From contig JANPYM010000013.1 of the NCBI GenBank assembly GCA_025890175.1, forward strand, positions 1,616,207 to 1,680,206: 64,000 bases of DNA, written 5' to 3'. The notes below the pieces were generated by a model. The model did not search any database and was not told where the DNA came from. It saw only the letters and a list, made by a program, of their open reading frames with translations. The position numbers and the translations under genes are program-made. Positions within the stretch are counted from its first letter, which is position 1, and each line of letters opens with the position of its first letter. Source of the stretch: Ciborinia camelliae. Lineage: Eukaryota > Ascomycota > Leotiomycetes > Helotiales > Sclerotiniaceae. Shown piece by piece: positions 1 through 11,502 of the stretch.

Positions 1-449
1 AATCAATGGTGGTCTCCTCCCCAATCTACTTCAGCGGCGGCACTCCCGATCATCCTCCAGCCTCCGGTCATAGAAAACTCCAAAAGAAATCAAACCGCAT
101 GTCGGCACAACCTGCCTATCACTCATCTCCAAATGTACCACTCTACAAAGACCCAAGTTTTGCATCTAGTAGAACGTCAATGCAGAGACCCACAACGGCG
201 GAATATGCCAATGAATATTATCCGCCGAGTGGTTATCAATATGGAAGTAGTCCTGGTGGTGGTGGATTTGGAGGTGGATATAGAGGGGCAGCTGGACCGG
301 TCGTACCGGCGAAGGTTCCAATGGCGTTACCAGCTCCGGTTAGTAGTGGTGGCGGAAGAGGAGGTGGAGGTGGGGATTCGTGGGCGTTGTTGGAGGAAAT
401 GAAGAATATTGATTTGGGAGCTCCAAGTTCGAGGAGGAGGAGGAATTGA
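1..449 (+). CDS. 3' end of an unidentified Gly-rich protein (partial)
   Basis: The frame is open from the window edge to a TGA at 447-449 and probably continues upstream, so the ATG at 6 need not be the real start. The visible 147 residues are low complexity: Ser/Pro/Tyr-rich, then two Gly-rich runs (about residues 82-95 and 114-123). The C-terminus is more ordered, with a short acidic helix-like stretch (WALLEEMKNIDLG) followed by Ser-Ser and five Arg. I do not recognise the family. Overlapping frames are shadows. The next 1.4 kb holds no convincing gene, so this is the terminal exon of a gene read off the left edge. Confidence 0.6.
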   Translation, partial: SMVVSSPIYFSGGTPDHPPASGHRKLQKKSNRMSAQPAYHSSPNVPLYKDPSFASSRTSMQRPTTAEYANEYYPPSGYQYGSSPGGGGFGGGYRGAAGPVVPAKVPMALPAPVSSGGGRGGGGGDSWALLEEMKNIDLGAPSSRRRRN

Positions 450-1927
450 GAGAGTGGCCAATGAAAGCGCGGGTACGGGTCTGGGTGGTAAAGATGGAAG
501 ATGTGATCATGTGTTATAGTTTTGTACGATTGAGATGGTTATATTTGGTCGGTTGCATGGTTTCATAATACCTTTTTGCGTGGATTTTGCGGGTATATTT
601 TTGCATTTTCTGGCATTCTTGTACGTTGAGTTAGACTGGGGATGGGGATCGTCTTGCATAACGGGATTTCTGGCGTTTTTGTCTTTGTTTGGGCTATGGT
701 GGTCTGGGGAAAGGTAGCGGGTAGTGGGTAGAGGGCGGGGATTGAAAAGGGATTGGTTGGGATGGGATGGTGGAATGGGGAGACGAATGAAGTCTGGATT
801 GAACTGGAATAGGATAGGATAGGATGGCATGGAAAATGGGAGGATGGGTGGAATCTAAAATAGGAAGGAGGGGGAGGGGAGGGAGAAAAGGGGGGGCTTC
901 ATGAGGGAAATGGTAGCGGGGAGAATAAAATGAAGATGAAGATGAAAACGAAAATGCAGATGGATGTTTACGTGGGGCATTTTCAGCATTCTAGTGGAGA
1001 CCAGCTACCATAGCACCAAGTTACACTAGGTACTCCATCCACATCTAACGTCCCATCTGCCGTGGTGTTTCCAATCCGATTGAGAATGCGATGGCCGACA
1101 GAGCTTCAAGGAAAATATTATCAAAGAAGGTACCTACTAGGCAAATGAGAATAAAGTGTATAACCACAACCACAACCACAACACAACATACCCTCTATGA
1201 TATCCCATCATGAGCGTCAATTCAAAATTCAAAATTCAAAATTCGGCTCGTGAGCTCGGAACTTGGTTGGATTGGAGGCTAGTGCCACTATCTATCAATC
1301 TGACAATCACCCTTGATTGCTCATCCTGTTTTCATATCTCTCGTCAGTCATGGTACCTACAGCCGGAAAAGCACTCCCGCTTCTTTGCCAGCTTAACGCT
1401 CAATCCGCTTGCTGACGATCTCGATCTCGAACTGGACCTATGTGCATCGCTCATCCTCACCCGTGTGTGTAATGTAAAGAAATACATCCCTTCGGGCCCG
1501 GCGTCGGGAAGATATCTGACGTGCTTTGCTTGATTATATTTAAGATCATGTCCATGGATGGATGGTTTGTGTCGATTGGAATGGATGGCCCGGCTTTATG
1601 TATGGAAGCGGGTTTTTAACTTTTTAACTTTTTACCTTTTTACCTAGAGCCCTCGTGCTGGTTTATCTCTGCCGCTTTTACAAGAGCCGTTTTGGAATAC
1701 GCGCCAGTTCTCTTGTTGTTGCGCGAGTTTGCTGTAGGTTTAGAATCCTTCCTCGACATCGCGGCGTGCAATGAATGGATTGCTTGCTTGCGCTCCGTGT
1801 AGCATCCTTCACTTTCAGAAGCTTGGAGGGTATACTTTGGGGTATCGGGTCATCGGTTTCGAGGTGGCCGGTTTCGAGGGATTGTTAGAACGTCCATTAT
1901 AGCTTGAGTATATTGAAAATTTGGAGA
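450..1927. other. Intergenic, no supported gene
   Basis: This stretch holds short purine-rich runs (about 840-960), an ACCACA-type simple repeat near 1165-1190 and a threefold CAAAATT repeat near 1218-1243. A 107-codon open frame at 1210-1533 begins inside that repeat and shows no protein-like pattern. The first part is presumably the 3' UTR of the left-edge gene. Confidence 0.5.
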
Positions 1928-1968
1928 TTATCTCTTTTCGTCGACTCGTTGCTCTAAGTCGCTGGGGG

Positions 1969-2145
1969 ATTTTTCCAAAAAAAACTTACTGTGCTCTTGG
2001 GTCTTGCTTAACTTGAGCTTCCCATTATTGAAGGTTTGTAAGATCTCATTGGAAACGACCTTCACAGGATCTTGTGTGGTACCAGCCTTGCCGTCGTCGT
2101 CCTCCTCCTCCAACAGAACCCAGAACAAATCTTTGGGCTTGTATT
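1969..2145 (-). pseudogene. Possible orphan exon or gene relic
   Basis: On the minus strand a short frame reads PKDLFWVLLEEEDDD and then about 35 more well-mixed residues, ending at a GTAAGT-like donor near 1990. It looks like a coding exon, but no upstream or downstream exon could be joined to it. It may be a relic related to the decayed gene at 2.7-3.5 kb on the same strand. Family unknown. Confidence 0.2.
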
Positions 2146-2726
2146 AACACCTCTTAGTTGTATTGAAAAATGCTCGTTTATTTGGGGGAGGGGGCGCGCA
2201 ATGTCCCCCTCCTTTTGATTGGTTGATACTATCTAGTATAGTAGGCGATGGAAGCTAAGTTTCAGATTCTGTGAGTACGATTTACGCAATATTTGCTGGC
2301 GTGATGAAGTTGTATGTTGGTCAAACTTTGATGTCGGCCGAACGTTCCTACCTCGGTAGCCAAAGGCTGACAATCGTACGTTTGAATAGGTATACAATCA
2401 TTTGATTTCATTTGATGAGAAGGCCCCGTTTCGAGACGCTTACTCCGCACTATTTAGTACAGTGACGAGAGAACACGTTTCTGTCTTTACAATTGGGAAT
2501 CCATGGTACAAATGTTGATCGCGGTGAATTCGAAAAGTCGTTCGAGATAGGAAATATAATATCCCCACGTTTTATTAGCTATTAGCTTCTTCAGACCCTC
2601 ATCAATACATGCCACACGCAGATGCATCTGTCAAAACTAGATGTTCAAGGCGCGAGTCTGAACCTCGATAATAAGGTGCTTTATAGTTCGACTTTTCATT
2701 TATTGCTCGGTGATCACCCCCCCCCC

Positions 2727-3485
2727 CTGTTTGGTCACAAATGTGACGTCAGTGACCAAGTGCAGATCGAAATCGCAAAGATTCTTTTGCTGCTGCACCA
2801 TAACTCATCGGTTTGTTCGTAGGTTTCAATTTCGGGTCAAACAATACAGGATCGTCCTTTGCTTTTGCGCCAGACTCTTCCCAAATCAGTCATAAAGTCT
2901 GCTTTGGTTTTAACCTCCACAATACACTTGAAAAGTTCATTGTCCTTCCTCTTCAGTTACCAGTAAGATTCCTACCCGCAGAGCAGAAGGTACAACTGCT
3001 TTGCGAGTGCCATTCTCCATTAAGCCCCAACTACAGTAGTATAATCAGTTACATCATAACTCGTCTTTTTCTCCCATGTAAGTCCTGCATTCGCCTCTAA
3101 CCCTATTGTACCTCCCCCTACACTTGCATCACGTCCTCTGCTGATTTGCCCGTGCTTTTCCACCATTCCGAATCGTCCATCCAGAGATATAGCCACCACT
3201 TCTGGTCGAGGTCCACTTGGCTTCATGCCAGTGAATTTATGAGATGTTGGCACTAGCGACGCGACGCGAACGCTTTCGAGGATCGATTCGTAAGAGAAGA
3301 GCGAGAAGTGTACCATATGTATCGTTACTCTGGTCCTCAAATTTCCCATGTACTATGTCAATGAAAGTGCATTTGATGTCAACAGTACCCTTCCAGTTGA
3401 TGATGCTCTGTCTCTCCCATGGATCAGTAGGACCATATCTGGTGTGAAATCCGCTTTCCTCACTGGTTGGAAATCATTTCCATGT
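2727..3485 (-). pseudogene. Decayed gene of a conserved unnamed fungal family
   Basis: Read on the minus strand, family-like segments appear in order but in different frames. They are an FQPVRKADFTPD segment (about 3480-3440), YGPTDPWERQSIINWKGTVD and its continuation to a TAA near 3239, KFTGMKPSGPRPEVVAI through DGRFGMVEK to DYTTVVGA (about 3240-3020), ENGTRKAVVPSALRVGILL, KRKDNELFKCIVEVK, and finally AKDDPVLFDPKLKPTN and LVTDVTFVT near 2735. At least four frame changes and a probable deletion after TTVVGA break it. The architecture matches a fungal protein family I know only as conserved and of unknown function. Homology is from memory of the motif order; the broken frame is seen directly. 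Confidence 0.55.
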
Positions 3486-3933
3486 CGGAAGAGGGGAGCT
3501 CAGGCTTCCGAACTAGGAGAATGGAACCTTCAATTTCTGAAGCGATTTCTGAAATTCGGTGTTTTATTATAGAGTAAGTAAATGGCTAAGTAAATAGCTC
3601 CTTCAGCAGACAATTCTTATCGCATTTAATCGAGATAGGAGCCGATTTTTCTAAGGCTGAGAGGGAAAGAGCTAATATTTTAAATCAGCTGGTCCGCGAT
3701 CATGAGTTGCCCTCAATGCTCCCTGTTTCTCTCTCAGAGCCTTGTCGTTCGTTTCCACATTCAATGACTCACAAGTTTCCAAAAAGGCAAGTCTGATAAT
3801 AGCTCTAACCGCACCTCTCTTTTACAACGAAACTTCCTCAATAGAGACCGCAACTAGTACACTTATTCGATTTATACCCGAGTTCCTTCAAATTTACATT
3901 GAATGAGCCAAGGGACCGCTAAGACTTTTAGCC
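3486..3933. other. Intergenic upstream of the NLR-like gene
   Basis: No gene is seen. It contains the presumed promoter of the gene that starts at 3934. Confidence 0.5.
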
Positions 3934-6900
3934 ATGTCGGAACCACATTTTTCAGTTTCCAACGCAGGCGGCAATGAGGCTGACATCGGCGCAGCTGCGT
4001 CAAACAAAAAGTTTGGCTTGGTTGTGGACGAAGGCTCCTATAGTATACCTGCGGAATATGAGTGAGTTTTCTCAGAAAGATTTTGACCATTGCCATTCGC
4101 TGATAACATTTCTTAAGTATCGTCGCTGTCCATGGCATCAGTGGTGACTCTAAATATACATGGGGAAATTCCTTGGGGGGCACTTGGTTTAAGGAGACAT
4201 TGTTTCCAAACAAAAGCGTGCGGATCATGAAATATGACTATGACCTACAAGCTTCTGGAGGAGCCATTTACACGAAAAAAGGAATTCATGATGAGGCATC
4301 AAAGCTTTTGAAGACTCTCTTGGATTTGAGAAAACCAGTTGCGTTGGATAAGGTTTGTCTCTAGACATTGATGTTTACAAAAGCTGCTTCTTACATATCT
4401 AGATTGCTATCGAAGGCGAAACGGAGAATGGTCCCAGATTACAGGAAACTAGACGTCCTCTTGTTTTTATTGGGCATGATTTAGGGGCCATAATTATCAA
4501 ACAGGTGAGACCCAGCACTTTTCTCCTCAGCTTGGTTTCTGGTGAATGTTATGGGCGCTTGCACGAAGAGCCTTCTAGCACCACAATTTTAAAACTGCCC
4601 GAGGATCTTTAAAATCATTTACTCTGACAGTCTGATCAGGCACTTATCCTTGCCGACTTTGATCTCTCGAATGGTGAAAGCATTAGAACATCGACTGTAG
4701 CCATGGTATGTGAATTTGGCCATAGCTTTCCATCAGAGGGGAACATACTGATTGATGGTAGATCTGTTTTGGCACACCGCATCGATATCGAACCTTTGAG
4801 GATATGAAACAATCTGTTGCTAAACTGCTTCTTACAAATGGAAGATCAGATTTGCATAACCTCACGACGACTGTCAATAAACTCTCCCAGGCAATTGTTG
4901 ACATTAATAGCTTCTTTATCGATTCTAAAATGCTTCTTCAACTACGAATGACAAATGTTTTTTCCGCATCGAAAGACCATCTACTGCAAGTAAGTTGCAA
5001 TCTACAATATAAAGTTTATCTTCATTCTTGTATAAGTTCACTTGGGATATCCAATCCCCCAGACTAGCAGACCAGATCCAAGCTTTCGATTTTCAAAAAA
5101 CTATAAACGTTCAAGGATGAACTGGTCATTTGAATGAATTCTGTCTTTCGGGTGGACCGTGGATCCAAGAATTAAATATATCTTATTATTGGACTGCATT
5201 CCGGACTATTGGATGCTCATAGTTCACTCAATGATCAACGATCGGCTGACTGGGGTAGGTCTTCGATGAGTTCATGTCAACGATGAATATTCCTTTCGAA
5301 AAACGCATAGGAATCGACAGCCCACTGCAGGATCTTCCTCGTGGCTTGGAGAATAATAGCCAAATCACTGGTAGTGTTCTTGATTTCGTTTCATATTGTA
5401 AGCTTTGTGTTGAATATATCCGCCATAGTATCATATCTGACGTTCAATCAGCCTCGGATGTTACCTCTCCTCTTTCTCGATGCTCGAGGATTATGCTCTC
5501 ACAAACTCCTCCTATATACCCCGCCAAGATCACTAGTACTTCTAGGCCAAAGGTTGACTTGAGTTGGATTGATGGAGATACAACTTTTAGAGAATGGCTG
5601 AGCGCGAATAACACGAACATACTCCATGTTTATGGTACTTCCAATGTCTCTATGTTAACGAAGTTCCTCTCGCAGTACATCGATTCCTGGAAAGATGCGC
5701 CAAATGATAGCTCAGTTCTATATTTTGAATTCAAGAAGCATGACTCTCGATACAATAATTTGAAGGCAATGTTTTACACATTCTTGACACAAATAATCAG
5801 TCACTACGGTCAGATATTGCCAACGACTATTGGCAGTAATCTCGAAAGACTATTAAAATACCACAGCTGGACCAGCAAGCACTTGTACAATTTCATAACT
5901 TTCCTGCATGGCACAAAGTTGATAAACGGAATAAAGTTCGTGGTCAGCGGAATAGAGCTTTGCGAGGAAGATTACGAATGGTTTTTGACCGAGCTGGCGT
6001 TCATCTCGAAAAATTCCGAAACTCCCTTCAAGATGATTATCGCAAGCACTGGCCGTCAAGAACCTCTCGCTGGCTGTTTAACTATAGACTTGGATCAATA
6101 CCAGGCTGATGCAATTACTCAATCAACGGAACCTTCTACAATTGTATGGTCTACAATGATACAATTGATTGAGGAATGTCCACAATACTGTAGCTTCGAG
6201 GGTTCACTGCGGGAAATACTCACTGAGGTCAATGAAGAACATTTATGTCATTTGCTCCTTGAGTGGCTCAGATTTAGACCCCGTTCGACAACGAGATCTT
6301 CTGTGCAAAAGACATTGCGAAATTTATCACCAGCTACCCCAGTAAATATACTTACCACAATGATGGCTTCGATACCCACCAAAAGACAACCCTGGGCTCG
6401 AAAGGTAATTGAGTGGATTACCTACTCTGCCCATCCTCTGACCATATGGGAACTTCAAGGGGTTTTTCTCGACCTTGATGCGGCAGATTCGAATCGGGAA
6501 GAAGTTATCATCCAAGATTTGATAGAACAGCTCCATGAGGCTTTTGGTGGCATATTCGTCTTAGAAAATAACGAAGTATTCTTCCGTCACCACTTCATAC
6601 GAGAATTCTTTACGACCTCGGCCCCCTCAGATGCTTGGTACAGTGTGGGCAATCGGGGGAAATCCAATGAAGACATCACAATTTTCTGCCTCAAGTACTT
6701 GTCCTTACCAGAAATACAAGAACGAGCGGCGAAATTTTATTGTATCGATGAAAAAGATGATACCGAGATGTGTCCAGTGTCCAATTTTAGGCATGATCTT
6801 GTTTCATATTCTGCGATGCACTGGCCCACTCATTGCAAAGTTGCTCTGTTTGAAGTGGTCCACCCCGTTCATCAATCCGGCCTATTAGCTAATCGGACTA

Positions 6901-7001
6901 CCCTATTGGTTAATGGGAACCCCTTACCCGAACGGGACGCCCGATTAGCTAATAAGCTCTATTTATCTAATAATCGAATTTTTGAAAATCGAAAAGTTTG
7001 A
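3934..7001 (+). CDS. NLR/STAND-like protein, 5' half: hydrolase-like plus degenerate NACHT, cut by MITE
   Basis: Exons 3934-4061, 4118-4352, 4403-4504, 4640-4705 and 4762-4989 join in phase and give about 253 residues of a DUF676-like alpha/beta-hydrolase domain: VAVHGISGD near residue 45 and FIGHDLGAIIIKQ. The usual nucleophile Ser of GHSLGG is Asp here, so it is probably catalytically dead. After 5037 the coding trail meets a TGA at 5118, then a TAA and frame changes, before a clean frame from 5259 (VFDEFMSTMNIPFEKR) to 7001. That part is NACHT-like, but its P-loop position reads VYGTSNVSMLTKF and lacks Lys. The last 48 codons come from the MITE at 6856. Fungal proteins of this layout are STAND/NLR-like receptors. 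Whether 5109-5258 is spliced out through a weak GTTCAA donor or is genuine decay is undecided. Confidence 0.7.
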
Positions 7002-7255
7002 TAAAAAAATATTTTAAAACTTTTTTATATAAAAAATTAATTAATATTAATCAATTTTGATTTATTAATTAAATATTTTATTATTAATAAATATTTAATT
7101 TATCAATAAATATTAATTTTATATTTTCAAAAATCGATTTTTAGATAGATAGAGCCTATTAACTAATCGGGCGTCCCGTTCGGGTAAGGGGTTCCCATTA
7201 ACCAATGGGGTGGTCCGATTAGCTAATGGGCCGGATTGATGAACGGGATGGACCA
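6856..7255. mobile_element. 400-bp MITE in the NLR-like gene
   Basis: Both ends begin TGGTCCAYCCCGTTCATC read inward. The arms are about 130-135 bp with about 10 differences, mostly C/T or A/G transitions. The middle (about 6990-7125) is almost pure A/T. Direct copies of GAAG lie at 6852-6855 and 7256-7259, the expected 4-bp target duplication. No protein is encoded, so it is non-autonomous; the superfamily is not assignable from ends and duplication alone. It interrupts codons between ..VALF and EGLEPK.. of the NLR-like gene. The element plus one duplicate is 404 bp and separates frames that differ by exactly that remainder. Confidence 0.85.
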
Positions 7256-10200
7256 GAAGGATTGGAACCAAAAGTTATAGTAGCTGAAATTGATAGGTTT
7301 TTAGGAGAAACAGAAATCAGGGCAACTTGGGCAAAGATCTATCATCTCTTGTCGCATCCTATTGTTCGGTCTGAAACTCCTCTATCATCGGCTTTTGTCA
7401 TTCTGAGCTCACTCGGGTTTGAAAGCTTTATTGCCCAGAAGATTAAGGATGGTGACTACCCGCAAGAGCTCAATAGTGAATATGTTGCGGCGGTAGTTGA
7501 AGCAGCTCGTGGTGGGCATCGGGGTGTCATAGATGTTCTCCTCAAATACGTTGAGCCGACTAAGGCTGTACTGGAACTTGCGATACAATCGGCCGACAGT
7601 CGTATCTTATCTACTCTTCTTAAACATACCGCTAAATTATCTGAGAAGTACGAGTATTCTACTGAGCTTATGTGTCGAGTAGTTTGGCTCGGATTGGACG
7701 ATGCTGTAGAATATCTGATCGAACAGGGGGTCCAGGTTGACTTCGAGCCATCGCCATCAGCCTCCATAATGTCACCTCTTCACCTTGCTGTTCGAATGAA
7801 CCATAGCAAGATTACCAAATTACTGATATCCGCTAACGCGGACCTCAATTGGCGAGCACTATACAATACTACCCCCTTAGATACAGGATGTGCTGTTGGA
7901 AGCTTAGAGTCAGTGAAGCTGCTTTTGCAGGCCAAAGCAGACATTGATTGCAAAGATCACAATGGGAAATCTCTACTCCAAACGGCAGCTCGTTTTGGTC
8001 AACATGAAATTATCAAAACGTAAGTGGTGAGAATCTATAGAGGATGGCACGATCGATTGCTGATTTTCATTTCAGGCTTATAAGTGCGGGGATGGACAAA
8101 AGCTATCCTGGTGACGAAACTCAGCCTTTGATCAAAGCTTTGATGAGTGGATATACAAAATGCTGTCGCATTCTTCTGGAAAATGGGATTGCAACCACAG
8201 TCTCATCCCCAAACCGCCCCCCGCTTTTCTGGGCAGTGTACCAGACCAACAAAGAAATCTGTGAACTCTTGCTCGCAAATGGGGCAGACCCGAACTGGGA
8301 TTCTGGGTCACGACATGCGCCTATCCTGGTCAGAGCTATTCAGAGTGGTGGGAGTGTTGAATTAGTTGAATTGCTATTGGAAAATGGAGCCGATATCAAT
8401 GTGGTTGACAAATCTTCGGAATTAAAGTCTTCTGCAATCTCGATAGCTGCAAGGCGTGGTTTTACCGAGGTCACAAAATATCTCATTGAACGAGGTGCTG
8501 ATGTTAATCTCTCGGGCATTGAAGGGGCTACACCAGTTTATTTCGCAGCCGAGGCCAACAATCCCGAAATTGTGCAATTATTGGTGGATGCAAAAGCGAA
8601 CCTTGAAATGGATGAGAATCTAAATAACGGGTGGGGCCCATTGCACGTTGGGTTTCGCTTTCCTGAAGTTGTGCGTATCCTCTTACAGCATGGGGCTGAC
8701 ATTACTCGGGCTTCCTCTGGGGGAAACATCATGTTTCTCGCCAGTAGATATAATTGCCCTGAAGTAGTGAAGCTTTGTATACAATATAAGCCGGATTTGG
8801 AGGCAAAATGTCATAGCTCTGATGATGGGGCCTATGATGGAGCTACAGCATTGATTGTTGCGATGGACCAAGGAAACACCGAAGTTGTTAGGCTCCTGCT
8901 TGAGGCTGGTACAGATATCAATCAGCGATTCGGGCCCAATCACTTCCCCTTGCAGTATGGTTTCTGGACCGAAGGAAATTCCGATGGACCTCTACGAGCT
9001 TTACTTGAGTATCGCCCTGATCTAAATCTCATTGATGACAATGGATCCACCGCTCTACATTGCATAAAAAGAGAAACTCCGGTGTCATGGGTCAAACTTC
9101 TGGTCAACGCGGGTGCTGATATAGAAATCCGTAACAAAGATCTGATGACACCCTTGAGTATCGCAATTCAATATCGGAACATCGAAGTTGTTGAATATCT
9201 CCTCTCAAAGAAGGCGTGGGTTAATATTACGGGCGGACTTGATGGCGGACCACTTCTAATTGCCTGTCGTATAGGTGACTTAAGGCTTGTAAAAATTGTG
9301 GTAGAGAAAGGCTTCCGAGTTGACGTGGACTTGGCAAACCCAATCCTGTTTGGAACAGCCTTGCAAGCCGCATGTGCATACAGGCCTGAGAGTGCTGATG
9401 ATGACGAGTTTCCCATGGTCTCGTACCTCCTCGATGAAGCCAAGGCCAATATTAATGCATTCGGTGGCTATATGGGATACGCACTGAATGTAGCATGTCT
9501 TCTAAACAGTACCTCTCTTGTTAAGTTTTTGTTGAAAAAGAAAGCCAACCCTGATGTTGCAGACTCAATGGGCCGAAAGCCTATCCACTTCGCAGCCCTG
9601 CGTACAATTAGCCACATCGATTTAGTGCTCAACGATGACTTTCTGAAGGCCGAGGACAACTTAAATAGGATACCACTGCACTGGGCTGTATTGAGTGGCA
9701 GAGTTGATTTGGTCAAGGTGATTCTTGATCGCTCAAAATCAATATTGGGCCCAGAGGTAGTCAATTACCCCGATTGCGATGGATGGACTCCACTCATGTG
9801 GGCGGCGAGGCCTTGTGAGAGGTGGAACACAATGATAAATGGGCAGTCTGAAGTTGTTGACTTTTTGTTGTCGAATGGCGCAAATATTTTTGTCAAGGGC
9901 AGAGGTTTGTGTCAGGAGTGGTCACCTTTGCGAGTTGCTACGTATTGTGGGGCGAGTGAGAAGGTTATAGAGCTTTTGACGCCTAAAATTGATGACCGCC
10001 CCCCAAGAGGTGAGACGTGGAACGTCAAATTCCATACTTTAAGAAAAGCTTCTGTGCATCCGACTAACTATTGTGACGCCTGTCTTCTTGTAAGTTTCCT
10101 ACTTCATACAAATTCATATTCAGCTAACACAACAATGCCAGGGGATCGTGGGTACATGGTTTAGATGTCAAACCTGTTCGGAATTTGATCTCTGTTTCAA

Positions 10201-10372
10201 GTGCTATCGTTCAAGAGATACTTTACAGCCAGGCTGTAAATTCGATGAATACGGTACCGAATATGACGATGATCCCGAGGAAAATATAGAGGGCTATGAC
10301 GACAGCACGAGTGTTTCCGAAATCGATGAAATCTCCGATGAAGATAGTGAAGAGGAAGAGCCAAGCAAATAG
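7226..10372 (+). CDS. NLR-like protein, 3' half: ankyrin repeats plus ZZ zinc finger
   Basis: Host coding sequence resumes at 7256 (EGLEPKVIVAEIDRF). The first ATG, 7226, lies in the MITE right arm and is in frame. Exons are 7226-8019, 8076-10089 and 10142-10372; both introns (56 and 52 bp) have GTAAGT donors and preserve frame. The product has about 20 ankyrin repeats (TPLHLAV-, VVRLLLEAGTDIN-, IVQLLVDAKA-type units). It ends in a ZZ-type zinc finger formed across the last intron (YCDAC, then FRCQTC, LCFKCY) and an acidic tail. Originally this was the sensor/repeat half of the gene beginning at 3934. As the locus stands it could only be made as a separate protein from the MITE-borne ATG, or not at all. 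The ankyrin frame has no other lesion. Confidence 0.8.
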
Positions 10373-11502
10373 CACCAAAGTAATTGGGAATAATGGCAAC
10401 TTAGCTGGATCAAATGATAATGATAATGACGATGAAGATGACGAGGGAGAACGAGGAAGACGAAGATCGCGATAATGATAGCTGAGATCTGAAGGTTCGG
10501 TAGGAGATCCCACAGGAAAGTACAAGTATGGGAACATGAACAGACCAGTTTATTCAATATCCACTGTTTTCTATTCACTTATCTTTCCTACATTTAAACC
10601 CAAGCCAAAAATCAATTTCTCTTCTCTTTGTAATAAGAATAAATCAATCCATTTTTCCCACTACAATTCAAAATGCCTCAAACTTCTATCAACCCTCCGA
10701 GTTGAAAATGATTCTTTTCCATCAAACAGTGATATTGACACCAAGGTTTTCTCAACCTGAATAGTATAACATCGAGACCTTTAACTTTACCATATCAACC
10801 AAATTATCGTTACAACAATTTCAATATGACAATTCGTTATGTTATATTCGCCACTCAAAATTCGCTTAGTTTGGTTATTCCCCAACCCCTTTTCCCCATC
10901 AAACTACATTACTTAATACTTTTCTGGTTTTCATCTTCTATCTCCTATATTCATCTTCGCTTATGCTCTCATCCGAATCCCTCCATCGTTACTGTTGTTC
11001 GCCAATTCACTGTTGTTTTTCCAACCGCAGAAATATGAAAGCTATAAGCAACAATGTTAGCATTGAACCACACTATACCCCGAAGGGGGGTACTACATGC
11101 CCCAATTAACATGGGAGATCATAAACCCGCTTAGTAATCCCTTCCAGTTACTACCACTTCCACTTTCAATAACTTTTATCTTCTTAGGTATTGAGAAGGT
11201 CGGGAGTTTTGTATTATGTGGGAAAGGGATGATCTTATCATTAACTAGCTAGATAGGGAATTTATACTATCTAAGTACGGAGCTGATTATGTAATGCCTT
11301 ATGGGGTAGTTCCTTCACCTACTTTCATGATTTTCTCCACTTATATTCCTCGACTCTCTTTCGTCCCACACCCACTTTTACCGTATTTATAACCCTCTCC
11401 CCATTCACTCCCATTTCTCTATTCATTCCCATCCCCCCATTCACTGTCTCTCATTCTTTATTGAGGCGAGGCGAGGCTAGACCAGGCCAGGGAATTGAAA
11501 AT
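10373..11502. other. Intergenic between convergent genes
   Basis: This is the 3' flank of the ankyrin-ZZ gene. It contains pyrimidine-rich runs (about 10900-11000 and 11340-11460) and short open frames without protein-like composition. No gene is supported. Confidence 0.5.

Noticed and set aside
1210..1533. 107-codon open frame
   Set aside because: It starts in a CAAAATT simple repeat and has no protein-like pattern or neighbours to splice with.
6855..7256. The MITE as a spliced introner-like element (GT at 6855-6856, AG at 7255-7256)
   Set aside because: Splicing at these sites removes 402 bp and leaves the downstream ankyrin sequence out of frame; only loss of 404 bp keeps frame, and the donor is non-consensus.
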